Shown piece after piece: positions 56,391 through 64,000 of a stretch of DNA of 64,000 nucleotides (position 1 is the stretch's first letter; each line of letters begins with the position of its first letter). The DNA lies in NCBI RefSeq assembly GCF_028890115.1, contig NZ_JARCJD010000019.1, positions 1-64,000 on the forward strand, given 5' to 3'. Below the pieces are notes generated by a model, which was not told where the DNA came from, did not search any database, and worked only from the letters and a program-made list of their open reading frames with translations. The stretch comes from Phaeobacter sp. QD34_24 (lineage in GTDB: Bacteria; Pseudomonadota; Alphaproteobacteria; Rhodobacterales; Rhodobacteraceae). The position numbers were made by a program, and so were the translations under genes.

Positions 56391-58745
56391 TCAGAACGGT
56401 ACGTCGTCATGGGCCGTGACGAATTTGGCAATCACCTTCTTCATCCCCGCCTTGTCAAAATCGACTTCCAGCTTGTCGCCCTCGATCCCGGTGATGGCGC
56501 CATAGCCGAACTTCTGGTGAAAGACCCGCTCTCCCACAGTATGGCTGGAGCTTGCGGTCAGATCGATCACCTGAGTTCGACTTTCGCGCGGCTGCGACAG
56601 GCCGCGTTCGCCTGCCCGCGCCTGCATGCGCTTCCAGCCCGGGGAATTATAGCCATCGGCCTGGGCCACGCGGTCATCGATGCGGGATTTCACCTGGGTG
56701 CCACCGGCAGCGGCACCGTAACCACCACCATACAGCCCCGGCGGCGTCAGCACCTCCACATGCTCCTCGGGCAACTCATCGATAAAGCGCGAGGGTAGCT
56801 GCGATTGCCATTGCCCGAACACCCGCCGGTTGCCCGCAAAGGAGATCGTGCAGATCTCCTCGGCGCGGGTGATGCCCACATAGGCAAGGCGGCGCTCCTC
56901 TTCGAGCCCCTTGAGACCGCTTTCATCCATCGACCGCTGCGAGGGAAAGAGACCATCTTCCCAGCCGGGCAGGAAAACCGCAGGGAACTCCAGCCCCTTG
57001 GCCGCATGCAGGGTCATGATACTGACCTTCTGCTCGGCATCCTGCTTGTCATTGTCCATCACCAGGCTGACATGTTCCAGGAAACCCTGCAGGTTCTCGA
57101 AATTCTCCAGCGCCTTCACCAGTTCCTTGAGGTTTTCAAGGCGACCCGGGCTGTCCGGGTTCTTGTCCATCTGCCACATGGTGGTGTAGCCGCTCTCATC
57201 AAGCACGATCTCGGCCAGTTCCATATGGCTGATGTCGGCATCACCCGTCATCCGGCTCCAACGGCGCAGATCCTCGACCAGTTGGCGCAGCGCCGCACCG
57301 CCCTTGCCCTTGATCTCACCGCTTTCGACGGCCAGACGGGCGCCTTCCAGCAGGGATACGCCATTCTCACGGGCGATCACCTGGATCTTCTGCTGCGCCT
57401 TGTCGCCCAGGCCGCGTTTCGGCGTGTTGACGATGCGTTCAAAGGCCAGATCATCCTCAGGCGAGACCACGAGGCGGAAATAGGCCATGGCATCGCGAAT
57501 CTCGAGCCGCTCGTAGAATCGCGGACCGCCGATCACCCGGTAGGGCAGACCGATAGTCAGAAAGCGGTCCTCGAAGGCGCGCATCTGATGGGAGGCGCGA
57601 ACCAGAATCGCCATATTGTTCAGATCCACAGGCGCCTGACCGCGGGTGCCACGCTGCATGGATTCGATCTCTTCGCCGATCCAGCGTGCTTCTTCCTCGC
57701 CATCCCAATGACCGATCAGGCGCACCTTCTCGCCGCCCGTCGCATCGGTCCACAGCTCCTTGCCCAGACGCCCCGCATTGCCCCGGATCACGCCAGAGGC
57801 CGCCGCGAGGATATGTTCGGTCGAACGGTAGTTCTGTTCCAGCCGCACCACCTTGGCGCCGGGAAAATCCTTTTCAAACCGCAGAATATTGCCCACCTCG
57901 GCGCCGCGCCAGCCGTAGATCGACTGATCATCATCGCCGACGCAGCAGATATTCTTGTGCCCCGCAGCAAGCAGCCGCAGCCACATATACTGCGCCACGT
58001 TGGTATCCTGATATTCGTCCACCATGATGTAACGGAACCAGCGCTGGTATTGGGCCAGAACGTCCGGATGGTTCTGGAAGATCGTCACCATATGCAGAAG
58101 CAGATCACCGAAATCGACGGCGTTCAGTTCCTTCAGGCGGGTCTGGTACTGGGCGTAGAACTCGGTGCCGCGATGGTTATAGGCGCTGGCATCTGCGGCA
58201 GGCACCTTTTCCGGCGTCAGCGCGCGGTTCTTCCAGTCGTCGATGATCCCCGCCAGCATTCGCGCGGGCCAGCGTTTGTCGTCGATCCCCGCCGCCTGGA
58301 TCAGTTGTTTCAACAGGCGGATCTGATCATCCGTGTCCAGAATGGTGAAATTCGACTTCAGCCCCGCCAGTTCCGCATGGCGGCGCAGCAGCTTGACGCA
58401 GATCGAATGGAAGGTCCCGAGCCAGGGCATGCCCTCGGCGGGCTGGCCCAGCATCCGCCCCACCCGTTCCTTCATCTCGCGCGCGGCCTTGTTGGTGAAG
58501 GTCACCGCCAGGATTTCGTTCGGGCGCGCCTGGCCCAGCGTCAGAAGGTGCACGATCCGTGTGGTCAGCGCCTTGGTCTTGCCGGTGCCGGCCCCCGCCA
58601 ACATCAGCACCGGACCATCCAGACATTCCACCGCCTCCCGCTGGGCCGGGTTCAGCCCCTCCAGATAGGGTTTCGGGCGCGCAGCCATGGCGCGGGCGGA
58701 GAGGGAGGCGCCCTCGAAGGCGTCCATTTCATCGAAACTGCTCAT
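56391..58745 (-). CDS. uvrD: ATP-dependent DNA helicase UvrD/PcrA
   Basis: 784 aa superfamily-1 3'-5' helicase for nucleotide excision and mismatch repair. Motifs in order: Q-motif LNPAQREAV, I AGAGTGKTKALTTRI, Ia AVTFTNKAAREMKERV, II MVDEYQDTN, III GDDDQSIYGWRGA, IV VRLEQNYRST, V IMTLHAAKGLEFPAVFLPG, VI AYVGITRAEE. The C-terminal Tudor-like end (GERVFHQKFGYGAITGIEGDKLEVDFDKAGMKKVIAKFV) binds RNA polymerase in PcrA. The ATG at 58745 with AGGA upstream is preferred over the frame start at 58793. Confidence 0.96.
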   Translation of the reverse strand: MSSFDEMDAFEGASLSARAMAARPKPYLEGLNPAQREAVECLDGPVLMLAGAGTGKTKALTTRIVHLLTLGQARPNEILAVTFTNKAAREMKERVGRMLGQPAEGMPWLGTFHSICVKLLRRHAELAGLKSNFTILDTDDQIRLLKQLIQAAGIDDKRWPARMLAGIIDDWKNRALTPEKVPAADASAYNHRGTEFYAQYQTRLKELNAVDFGDLLLHMVTIFQNHPDVLAQYQRWFRYIMVDEYQDTNVAQYMWLRLLAAGHKNICCVGDDDQSIYGWRGAEVGNILRFEKDFPGAKVVRLEQNYRSTEHILAAASGVIRGNAGRLGKELWTDATGGEKVRLIGHWDGEEEARWIGEEIESMQRGTRGQAPVDLNNMAILVRASHQMRAFEDRFLTIGLPYRVIGGPRFYERLEIRDAMAYFRLVVSPEDDLAFERIVNTPKRGLGDKAQQKIQVIARENGVSLLEGARLAVESGEIKGKGGAALRQLVEDLRRWSRMTGDADISHMELAEIVLDESGYTTMWQMDKNPDSPGRLENLKELVKALENFENLQGFLEHVSLVMDNDKQDAEQKVSIMTLHAAKGLEFPAVFLPGWEDGLFPSQRSMDESGLKGLEEERRLAYVGITRAEEICTISFAGNRRVFGQWQSQLPSRFIDELPEEHVEVLTPPGLYGGGYGAAAGGTQVKSRIDDRVAQADGYNSPGWKRMQARAGERGLSQPRESRTQVIDLTASSSHTVGERVFHQKFGYGAITGIEGDKLEVDFDKAGMKKVIAKFVTAHDDVPF

Positions 58746-58926
58746 GGGCGTGATCCTAGCGTGATTCACCCCTGCAGGAAAGAGGACGTTCACACTCTGT
58801 TCGCATCATCTTTTTGCCCCGCACCCAGGTGTCACGACGCTGAACGCCGCTGCCCATCCCAACGACGGCCCCCAGTAGCGCAACGTTTCCGCTAGACTCC
58901 AACGGCAAAGCGGCAATGATGCGCCC

Positions 58927-60102
58927 ATGACATCGCATCAAGATCTGCACTCGCATTATCCCGGCCTGTCCGACCTGCGCAGCCGGGCCGAGCGGCGCCT
59001 GCCGCGGTTCGTCTGGGAGTACCTGGACAGCGCCACCGGGGTTGAGGCCACCAAGGCGCGCAACCGCGCGGCCCTTGATCGGATCGGCTTTCTGCCCTCG
59101 ATCCTGCATGGACCGCTGGACATAGATCTGTCGACTGAGCTGTTCGGAGAGAGACTGCCCCTGCCCTTTGGCATTGCGCCGGTGGGCATGTCGGGGCTGA
59201 TCTGGCCCGATGCCGAAGGCCACCTGGCCCGCTGCGGCGCGCGCAATGGCATTCCCTACAGCCTGTCGACCGTGGCCAGCCAGGCGCCCGAAGATCTGGC
59301 GCCGCACCTCGGACCGCAGGCCTGGTACCAGCTGTACCCGCCCAAGGACGAAGGCATCCGCAGGGACATGCTGGCGCGGGCGCGGGATGCGGGCTTCAAG
59401 GTGCTGGTTCTGACGGTGGATGTGCCCGTCGCCTCGCGCCGGGAACGACAGACGCGATCGGGCCTGACCCAGCCGCCACGGCTGACGCCGCGCCTGTTGG
59501 CGCAGGTGGCGATGCGCCCGGCCTGGGCCATGGGCATGGCGCGCCAACACCGGCACGAGGGCGGCATGCCCCATATGCGCACGCTCGACAAATACACGGC
59601 CGAGACTACCGGTCAGGGCCTGTCGTCCACCGCCCATATCGGCTATCTTTTGCGGACCTCTCCGGATTGGGACTACGCGCGCTGGCTACGGGACAATTGG
59701 GATGGGCCCTTCGTCATCAAGGGCGTGATGCGCCCCGAGGACGCGGAACCGCTGCAGCAGATCGGCGTCGATGCGCTGTGGGTCTCAAACCACGCCGGAC
59801 GCCAGTTCGACGGCTGCCCCGCCGCCATCGAGGTTCTGCCGGAAATCCGCGCCGTAACCGACCTGCCGCTGATCTTTGACAGCGGCGTCGAAGGCGGGCT
59901 GGATATCCTGCGCGCCCTGGCGCTTGGCGCTGATTTCGTGATGTTCGGCCGTGCCTTCCACTATGCGCTGGCAGCACTGGGCACGAAGGGTCCCGATCAT
60001 CTGATCGATATCCTGCGCAAGGATCTTGAGGCGAACATGGGGCAGATGGGGCTGAGCACATTGGCTCAGATCAGGGATCTACCCCGACACCATCTGACAT
60101 GA
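58927..60102 (+). CDS. FMN-dependent alpha-hydroxy-acid dehydrogenase/oxidase (LldD family)
   Basis: 391 aa TIM-barrel flavoenzyme of the lactate/glycolate/mandelate family. LRSRAERRLPRFVWEYLDSATG, LPFGIAPVGMSGLIWPDAE, SLSTVASQAPEDLA, WYQLYPPKDE, VLTVDVPVASRRERQTRSG, FVIKGVMRPEDAEPLQQIGVDALWVSNHAGRQFDGCPAAIEVLPEI (catalytic His, substrate Arg), and IFDSGVEGGLDILRALALGADFVMFGRAF. The active-site string is SNHAGRQFDG where most members have SNHGGRQLDG. Substrate is probably L-lactate or another 2-hydroxy acid. Divergent from uvrD. Confidence 0.94.
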   Translation: MTSHQDLHSHYPGLSDLRSRAERRLPRFVWEYLDSATGVEATKARNRAALDRIGFLPSILHGPLDIDLSTELFGERLPLPFGIAPVGMSGLIWPDAEGHLARCGARNGIPYSLSTVASQAPEDLAPHLGPQAWYQLYPPKDEGIRRDMLARARDAGFKVLVLTVDVPVASRRERQTRSGLTQPPRLTPRLLAQVAMRPAWAMGMARQHRHEGGMPHMRTLDKYTAETTGQGLSSTAHIGYLLRTSPDWDYARWLRDNWDGPFVIKGVMRPEDAEPLQQIGVDALWVSNHAGRQFDGCPAAIEVLPEIRAVTDLPLIFDSGVEGGLDILRALALGADFVMFGRAFHYALAALGTKGPDHLIDILRKDLEANMGQMGLSTLAQIRDLPRHHLT

Positions 60103-60122
60103 CGATGGCTGGCGTAAATGGC

Positions 60123-60557
60123 TCAGGCCGCCTGGATTGACTGAAAGCTGGCGAGGAAATCCCGCACCAACCGGCGGACCGTGACATCGTCGCCGCGGGC
60201 CTCGCTGTTCATCGGGAACAGCTCGCGCAGCGAAAAGACGCTGTCGCGCGCCAGGACCGGCAGTTGCTCGGGCGTCAGCAACCCCATGCGCCAATCGGGA
60301 AAGGCCCGAAATTCGGCCGCCTCGCTCTGCACCACCCGCAGGTTCGCATGGCGCGGATCCTCGGCAATTTTCTGATAGCGCAGCGCCAGCTTATCCGCGC
60401 CACCTTCCAGCACCTGGAAGAAACAGGACCCGTGATACAGCAGAAGACCGGTCAACCCGTCGCGGGCGTTGTTGGTGCGGGACAAATCGACGATCCCCGC
60501 AACCTCTCTTGCGGTCATTTTCCGGGCCATATGGCTGAAATAGACGATCCTGTGCAT
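60123..60557 (-). CDS. BLUF domain blue-light sensor, short type
   Basis: 144 aa. Residues 1-92 form a BLUF domain binding FAD. The photocycle residues line up exactly with AppA at a constant offset of 15: Tyr6 (RIVYFS), Asn30 (NNARDGLTG), Gln48 (FFQVLEGG), Trp89 and Met91 (FPDWRMG). The remaining ~50 residues (LTPEQLPVLARDSVFSLRELFP...VRRLVRDFLASFQSIQAA) are a helical C-terminal extension, so no separate output domain is fused. AAAGGAG sits six bases before the ATG. The partner is unknown. It is convergent with the lldD-like gene. Confidence 0.93.
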   Translation of the reverse strand: MHRIVYFSHMARKMTAREVAGIVDLSRTNNARDGLTGLLLYHGSCFFQVLEGGADKLALRYQKIAEDPRHANLRVVQSEAAEFRAFPDWRMGLLTPEQLPVLARDSVFSLRELFPMNSEARGDDVTVRRLVRDFLASFQSIQAA

Positions 60558-61011
60558 GTTGGCTCCTTTCCGGTAAAAGGCCTCTCCCTGTCCGACGCTC
60601 TGCCGGGAGTTGCGCCCGCCAGGCGGCATGCAAAGGTATACAGGACATCTCCCCCTTCGGGTTTGCGCTTCGGGATATGAGCCGACCGGACCGAAGGTTC
60701 AAAAGGATACCCCGCTATCCGGGCGGTGGTTTGAGCATACCTCCGGCACCGCGTCTCAGACCAAAGGCGCGGATCTTCGGCCCTGGGGTTTGGCAACATG
60801 TGAGGAGCACCGCGCGAATCTCCGGCAACCCGACCGTGTACAGGAATTTGCGGTGCCGAGTTTTTGCCGCCGACGGCGCCTTTTGGAAAATGAGGGCGCT
60901 ATCATGCAAAATGAGAGCGCAATCATGCTGCCGAATACCCAGAACTACGGGTATACCCGACGCCAAGATGCGCCTAACACATCGCCAGACAGACTGACCT
61001 CGGGGGAAGAT
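60558..61011. promoter_or_regulatory. Divergent control region BLUF gene-pyc
   Basis: 454 bases without a supported gene. It must hold promoters for both divergent genes. Two features stand out near pyc: a 21-base near-perfect tandem repeat (60887-60928) and a perfect 12-base palindrome CGGGTATACCCG (60948-60959). The pyc ribosome site GGGGGAAG ends just before the ATG. Confidence 0.6.
60887..60928. repeat. Tandem 21-bp operator-like repeat upstream of pyc
   Basis: Two head-to-tail 21-base units (60887-60907, 60908-60928) differ at only two positions. Each contains the dyad ATGA-N8-TCAT. Phasing of two helical turns would place bound proteins on one DNA face, ~85-125 bases before the pyc start. 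Confidence 0.7.
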
Positions 61012-64000
61012 ATGACCGACTTCAAGAAGATCCTGATAGCCAACCGCGGCGAGATTGCGATCCGTGTGATGCGGGCTGCGAATGAAATGGGCAAGAGGAC
61101 CGTTGCGGTCTATGCCGAGGAGGACAAGCTGGGGCTGCACCGCTTCAAGGCGGATGAGGCCTACCGGATCGGCGAGGGTCTTGGGCCGGTGGCGGCCTAT
61201 CTCTCGATCGACGAGATCATCCGCGTCGCCAAGGAGAGCGGCGCCGATGCGATCCATCCGGGCTATGGCCTGTTGTCGGAAAACCCCGATTTCGTCGATG
61301 CCTGCGCCCGCAACGGCATCACCTTCATCGGTCCCAAGGCCGAGACCATGCGCGCGCTGGGGGACAAGGCCTCGGCGCGGCGCGTGGCGGTCGAGGCGGG
61401 CGTGCCGGTCATCCCCGCGACCGAGGTGCTGGGCGATGACATGGCCGCCATCAAGGCTGAGGCGGCCGAGGTCGGATACCCGTTGATGCTGAAGGCCTCC
61501 TGGGGCGGTGGCGGGCGCGGCATGCGTCCGATCCTGTCCGAGGACGAGCTGGAAGAGAAGGTGCTTGAGGGCCGCCGCGAGGCCGAAGCCGCATTCGGCA
61601 ATGGCGAAGGCTATCTCGAAAAGATGATCACCCGCGCCCGTCACGTGGAGGTGCAGATCCTCGGCGACAAGCACGGGCAGATCTACCACCTGTGGGAGCG
61701 GGATTGTTCCGTGCAGCGGCGCAACCAGAAAGTGGTGGAACGCGCGCCTGCCCCCTACCTCAGTGACGCGCAGCGCGAGGAGCTCTGCGACCTGGGTCGC
61801 CGGATCTGCCAGCATGTGAACTACGAATGCGCGGGCACCGTCGAATTCCTGATGGATATGGAGACTGGCAACTTCTACTTCATCGAGGTGAACCCCCGCG
61901 TGCAGGTGGAACACACCGTCACCGAGGAAGTCACCGGCATCGACATCGTGCAGGCGCAGATCCTGATCGCCGAGGGCAAGACCCTGGCCGAGGCGACCGG
62001 CAAGGCGGACCAGTCCGAGATCCGTCTCAACGGTCATGCGCTGCAGACCCGGGTCACCACCGAGGATCCGCTCAACAACTTCATCCCCGACTATGGCCGT
62101 ATCACCGCCTATCGCTCGGCCACCGGCATGGGCATTCGCCTGGATGGCGGCACGGCCTATGCGGGCGGGGTGATCACCCGCTATTACGACAGCCTGCTGA
62201 CAAAGGTGACCGCCTGGGCGCCGACCCCGGAAAAGGCGATTGCCCGCATGGACCGCGCCTTGCGCGAATTCCGGGTGCGCGGCGTCTCCACCAATATCGC
62301 CTTCGTGGAGAACCTGCTGAAGCACCCGACCTTCCTCAGCAATGAATACACCACCAAGTTCATCGACGAGACGCCCGAACTGTTCCAGTTCGCCAAACGT
62401 CAGGACCGCGGCACCAAGGTGCTGACCTATATCGCCGATATCAGCGTCAACGGGCACCCGGAAACCGAAGGCCGCCCCGAGCCCAAGGCCGACCTGAAGG
62501 ATCCGCGCCCGCCAAAGGTGGAGCCGGGCACCCTGCCCTATGGCACCCGCAACCTTCTGGAGCAGAAGGGCGCGCAGGCGGTGGCCGACTGGATGAAGGC
62601 GCAGCGCCAGCTGCTGCTCACCGACACCACCATGCGCGACGGGCACCAGTCTCTCTTGGCGACCCGCATGCGCAGCCTCGACATGATCAAGGTGGCGCCC
62701 GCCTATGCGCAGAACCTCAGCCAGCTGTTCTCGGTCGAATGCTGGGGCGGTGCCACTTTTGACGTGGCCTATCGCTTCCTGCAGGAATGCCCCTGGCAGC
62801 GTCTGCGCGACCTGCGCGAGGCGATGCCGAACCTGATGACCCAGATGCTGCTGCGCGCCTCCAACGGGGTGGGCTATACCAACTACCCCGACAATGTGGT
62901 GCAGTCCTTCGTGAAACAGGCCGCCACCACCGGCGTCGATGTGTTCCGCGTCTTTGACAGCCTGAACTGGGTCGAGAACATGCGCGTCGCCATGGATGCG
63001 GTGGTCGAGAGCGGCAAGATCTGCGAGGGCACCATCTGCTACACCGGCGATATCCTGGACCCGAACCGCGCCAAGTATGACCTCAAGTACTATGTCGGCA
63101 TGGCCAAGGATCTGGAGGCCGCAGGCGCCCATATCCTGGGCTTGAAGGACATGGCCGGTCTTCTGAAACCCGCCGCCGCGCGCCAACTGGTGAAGGCGCT
63201 GAAGGAAGAGGTCGGCCTGCCGGTCCACTTCCACACTCATGACACCAGCGGCATCGCCGGCGCCACCATCCTGGCGGCGGCCGATGCGGGCGTCGATGCG
63301 GTGGATGCGGCGATGGACGCCTTCTCGGGCGGCACCTCGCAGCCCTGCCTCGGCTCGATCGTCGAAGGGCTGCGCAACACCGACCGCGACACCGGGCTCG
63401 ACATCGCCTCGATCCGCGAGATCAGCGATTACTGGGAACAGGTGCGCGCGCAATATGCCGCCTTCGAGGCCGGCCTGCAGGCCCCGGCGTCCGAGGTCTA
63501 CCTGCACGAGATGCCGGGCGGCCAGTTCACCAACCTCAAGGCGCAGGCGCGCTCCCTGGGGCTGGAGGAGCGCTGGCACGAGGTCGCCCATACCTATGCC
63601 GATGTGAACCAGATGTTCGGTGACATCGTGAAGGTGACGCCCTCCTCCAAGGTGGTTGGCGACATGGCGCTGATGATGGTCAGCCAGGGCCTGACCCGCG
63701 CCGAGGTGGAAGATCCCGCAACCGAGGTCTCCTTCCCGGATTCGGTCGTCGACATGATGCGCGGCAACCTGGGCCAGCCTCCGGGCGGCTTCCCCGCTGG
63801 CATTGTCGACAAGGTGCTGAAGGGCGAGAAACCCAACCTCGAACGCCCCGGCAAGCATCTGGAGCCGGTGGACCTGGAAGCGACCCGCACCGAGCTGTCG
63901 CAGCAGCTGGAAGGCAAGACGGTCGATGACGAGGATCTGAACGGCTACCTGATGTATCCCAAGGTCTTCCTCGATTACATGGGCCGTCACCGCGAATACG
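61012..64000 (+). CDS. pyc: Pyruvate carboxylase (3' end outside window)
   Basis: The first 996 residues of a ~1,146-aa biotin enzyme that converts pyruvate to oxaloacetate (anaplerosis). Biotin carboxylase domain about 1-460: FKKILIANRGEIAIRVMRAANEMG, HPGYGLLSENPDF, ATP-grasp KASWGGGGRGMR, ERDCSVQRRNQKVVE, EVNPRVQVEHTVTEEVTGID. Carboxyltransferase domain from about 535: LLTDTTMRDGHQSLLATRMR, ECWGGATFDVAYRFLQECPW, VFDSLNWVENM, LGLKDMAGLLKP, VHFHTHDTSG. The C-terminal biotin carrier domain lies beyond 64000. The long minus-strand frame 60715-63990 is its shadow. Confidence 0.97.
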   Translation, partial: MTDFKKILIANRGEIAIRVMRAANEMGKRTVAVYAEEDKLGLHRFKADEAYRIGEGLGPVAAYLSIDEIIRVAKESGADAIHPGYGLLSENPDFVDACARNGITFIGPKAETMRALGDKASARRVAVEAGVPVIPATEVLGDDMAAIKAEAAEVGYPLMLKASWGGGGRGMRPILSEDELEEKVLEGRREAEAAFGNGEGYLEKMITRARHVEVQILGDKHGQIYHLWERDCSVQRRNQKVVERAPAPYLSDAQREELCDLGRRICQHVNYECAGTVEFLMDMETGNFYFIEVNPRVQVEHTVTEEVTGIDIVQAQILIAEGKTLAEATGKADQSEIRLNGHALQTRVTTEDPLNNFIPDYGRITAYRSATGMGIRLDGGTAYAGGVITRYYDSLLTKVTAWAPTPEKAIARMDRALREFRVRGVSTNIAFVENLLKHPTFLSNEYTTKFIDETPELFQFAKRQDRGTKVLTYIADISVNGHPETEGRPEPKADLKDPRPPKVEPGTLPYGTRNLLEQKGAQAVADWMKAQRQLLLTDTTMRDGHQSLLATRMRSLDMIKVAPAYAQNLSQLFSVECWGGATFDVAYRFLQECPWQRLRDLREAMPNLMTQMLLRASNGVGYTNYPDNVVQSFVKQAATTGVDVFRVFDSLNWVENMRVAMDAVVESGKICEGTICYTGDILDPNRAKYDLKYYVGMAKDLEAAGAHILGLKDMAGLLKPAAARQLVKALKEEVGLPVHFHTHDTSGIAGATILAAADAGVDAVDAAMDAFSGGTSQPCLGSIVEGLRNTDRDTGLDIASIREISDYWEQVRAQYAAFEAGLQAPASEVYLHEMPGGQFTNLKAQARSLGLEERWHEVAHTYADVNQMFGDIVKVTPSSKVVGDMALMMVSQGLTRAEVEDPATEVSFPDSVVDMMRGNLGQPPGGFPAGIVDKVLKGEKPNLERPGKHLEPVDLEATRTELSQQLEGKTVDDEDLNGYLMYPKVFLDYMGRHREY

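Noticed and set aside
60715-63990. 1091-codon open frame on the minus strand
   Set aside because: It is antisense to pyruvate carboxylase, whose plus-strand product shows all family motifs; high GC makes long shadow frames.

Overview
The window reads as chromosomal DNA of a Roseobacter-group alphaproteobacterium (Rhodobacteraceae). The evidence is gene content and order: a complete dcw (division and cell wall) cluster, cobS-cobT, malate synthase G, a DUF2484 gene next to murB, and a DUF1127 gene followed by CCUCCUCCC-loop RNAs of the Rhodobacter CcsR ('cuckoo') type. G+C is high and codon use uniform nearly everywhere. The exception is the first ~450 bases, which are AT-rich and hold a probably truncated accessory gene. 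I see no insertion sequence, prophage, CRISPR array, tRNA or rRNA.

Layout. 1-4.4 kb, minus strand: accessory fragment, class-I glutamine amidotransferase-like hydrolase, GlcG/HbpS-like protein, glcB. 4.4-10.7 kb: photolyase/cryptochrome coupled to a 54-aa DUF2256 protein, then pepN and two uncharacterised genes on the plus strand. 10.7-17.8 kb: tex, gatB, pepT, a DUF4177 protein, a BolA-like protein and a J-domain protein. 18-25 kb: cobS, cobT, an aminopeptidase P, a DUF427 protein, and a LysR regulator divergent from a 63-aa ORF. 25-30.6 kb, minus strand: ClC chloride channel, recN, bamD, lpxC.

30.8-53.3 kb is the dcw cluster on the minus strand. In transcription order it runs mraZ, rsmH, ftsL, ftsI, murE, murF, mraY, murD, ftsW, murG, murC, an APC permease, DUF2484, murB, ddl, ftsQ, ftsA, ftsZ. 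Many genes overlap by four bases or lie a few bases apart. A plus-strand flavoprotein gene (HI0933/YhiN family) splits it between murD and ftsW. These genes make lipid-II precursors (MurC-F, MraY, MurG), polymerise and cross-link septal wall (FtsW, FtsI) and build the divisome (FtsZ, FtsA, FtsQ, FtsL); murE carries the DNPR motif of meso-diaminopimelate ligases. Upstream of mraZ is a ~210-nt leader with a promoter and a terminator-like hairpin, matching the sRNA UpsM of Rhodobacter sphaeroides, with candidate MraZ, CtrA and GANTC sites around it.

54-64 kb: an ApbC/Mrp Fe-S carrier, the DUF1127 gene with four tandem two-hairpin RNAs, uvrD, an FMN-dependent alpha-hydroxy-acid dehydrogenase, a short BLUF blue-light receptor, and pyruvate carboxylase, which runs off the right edge.

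The most interesting parts are non-coding: the eight-hairpin CCUCCUCCC array, the UpsM-like leader of the dcw operon, and the tandem operator-like repeats upstream of pyc.
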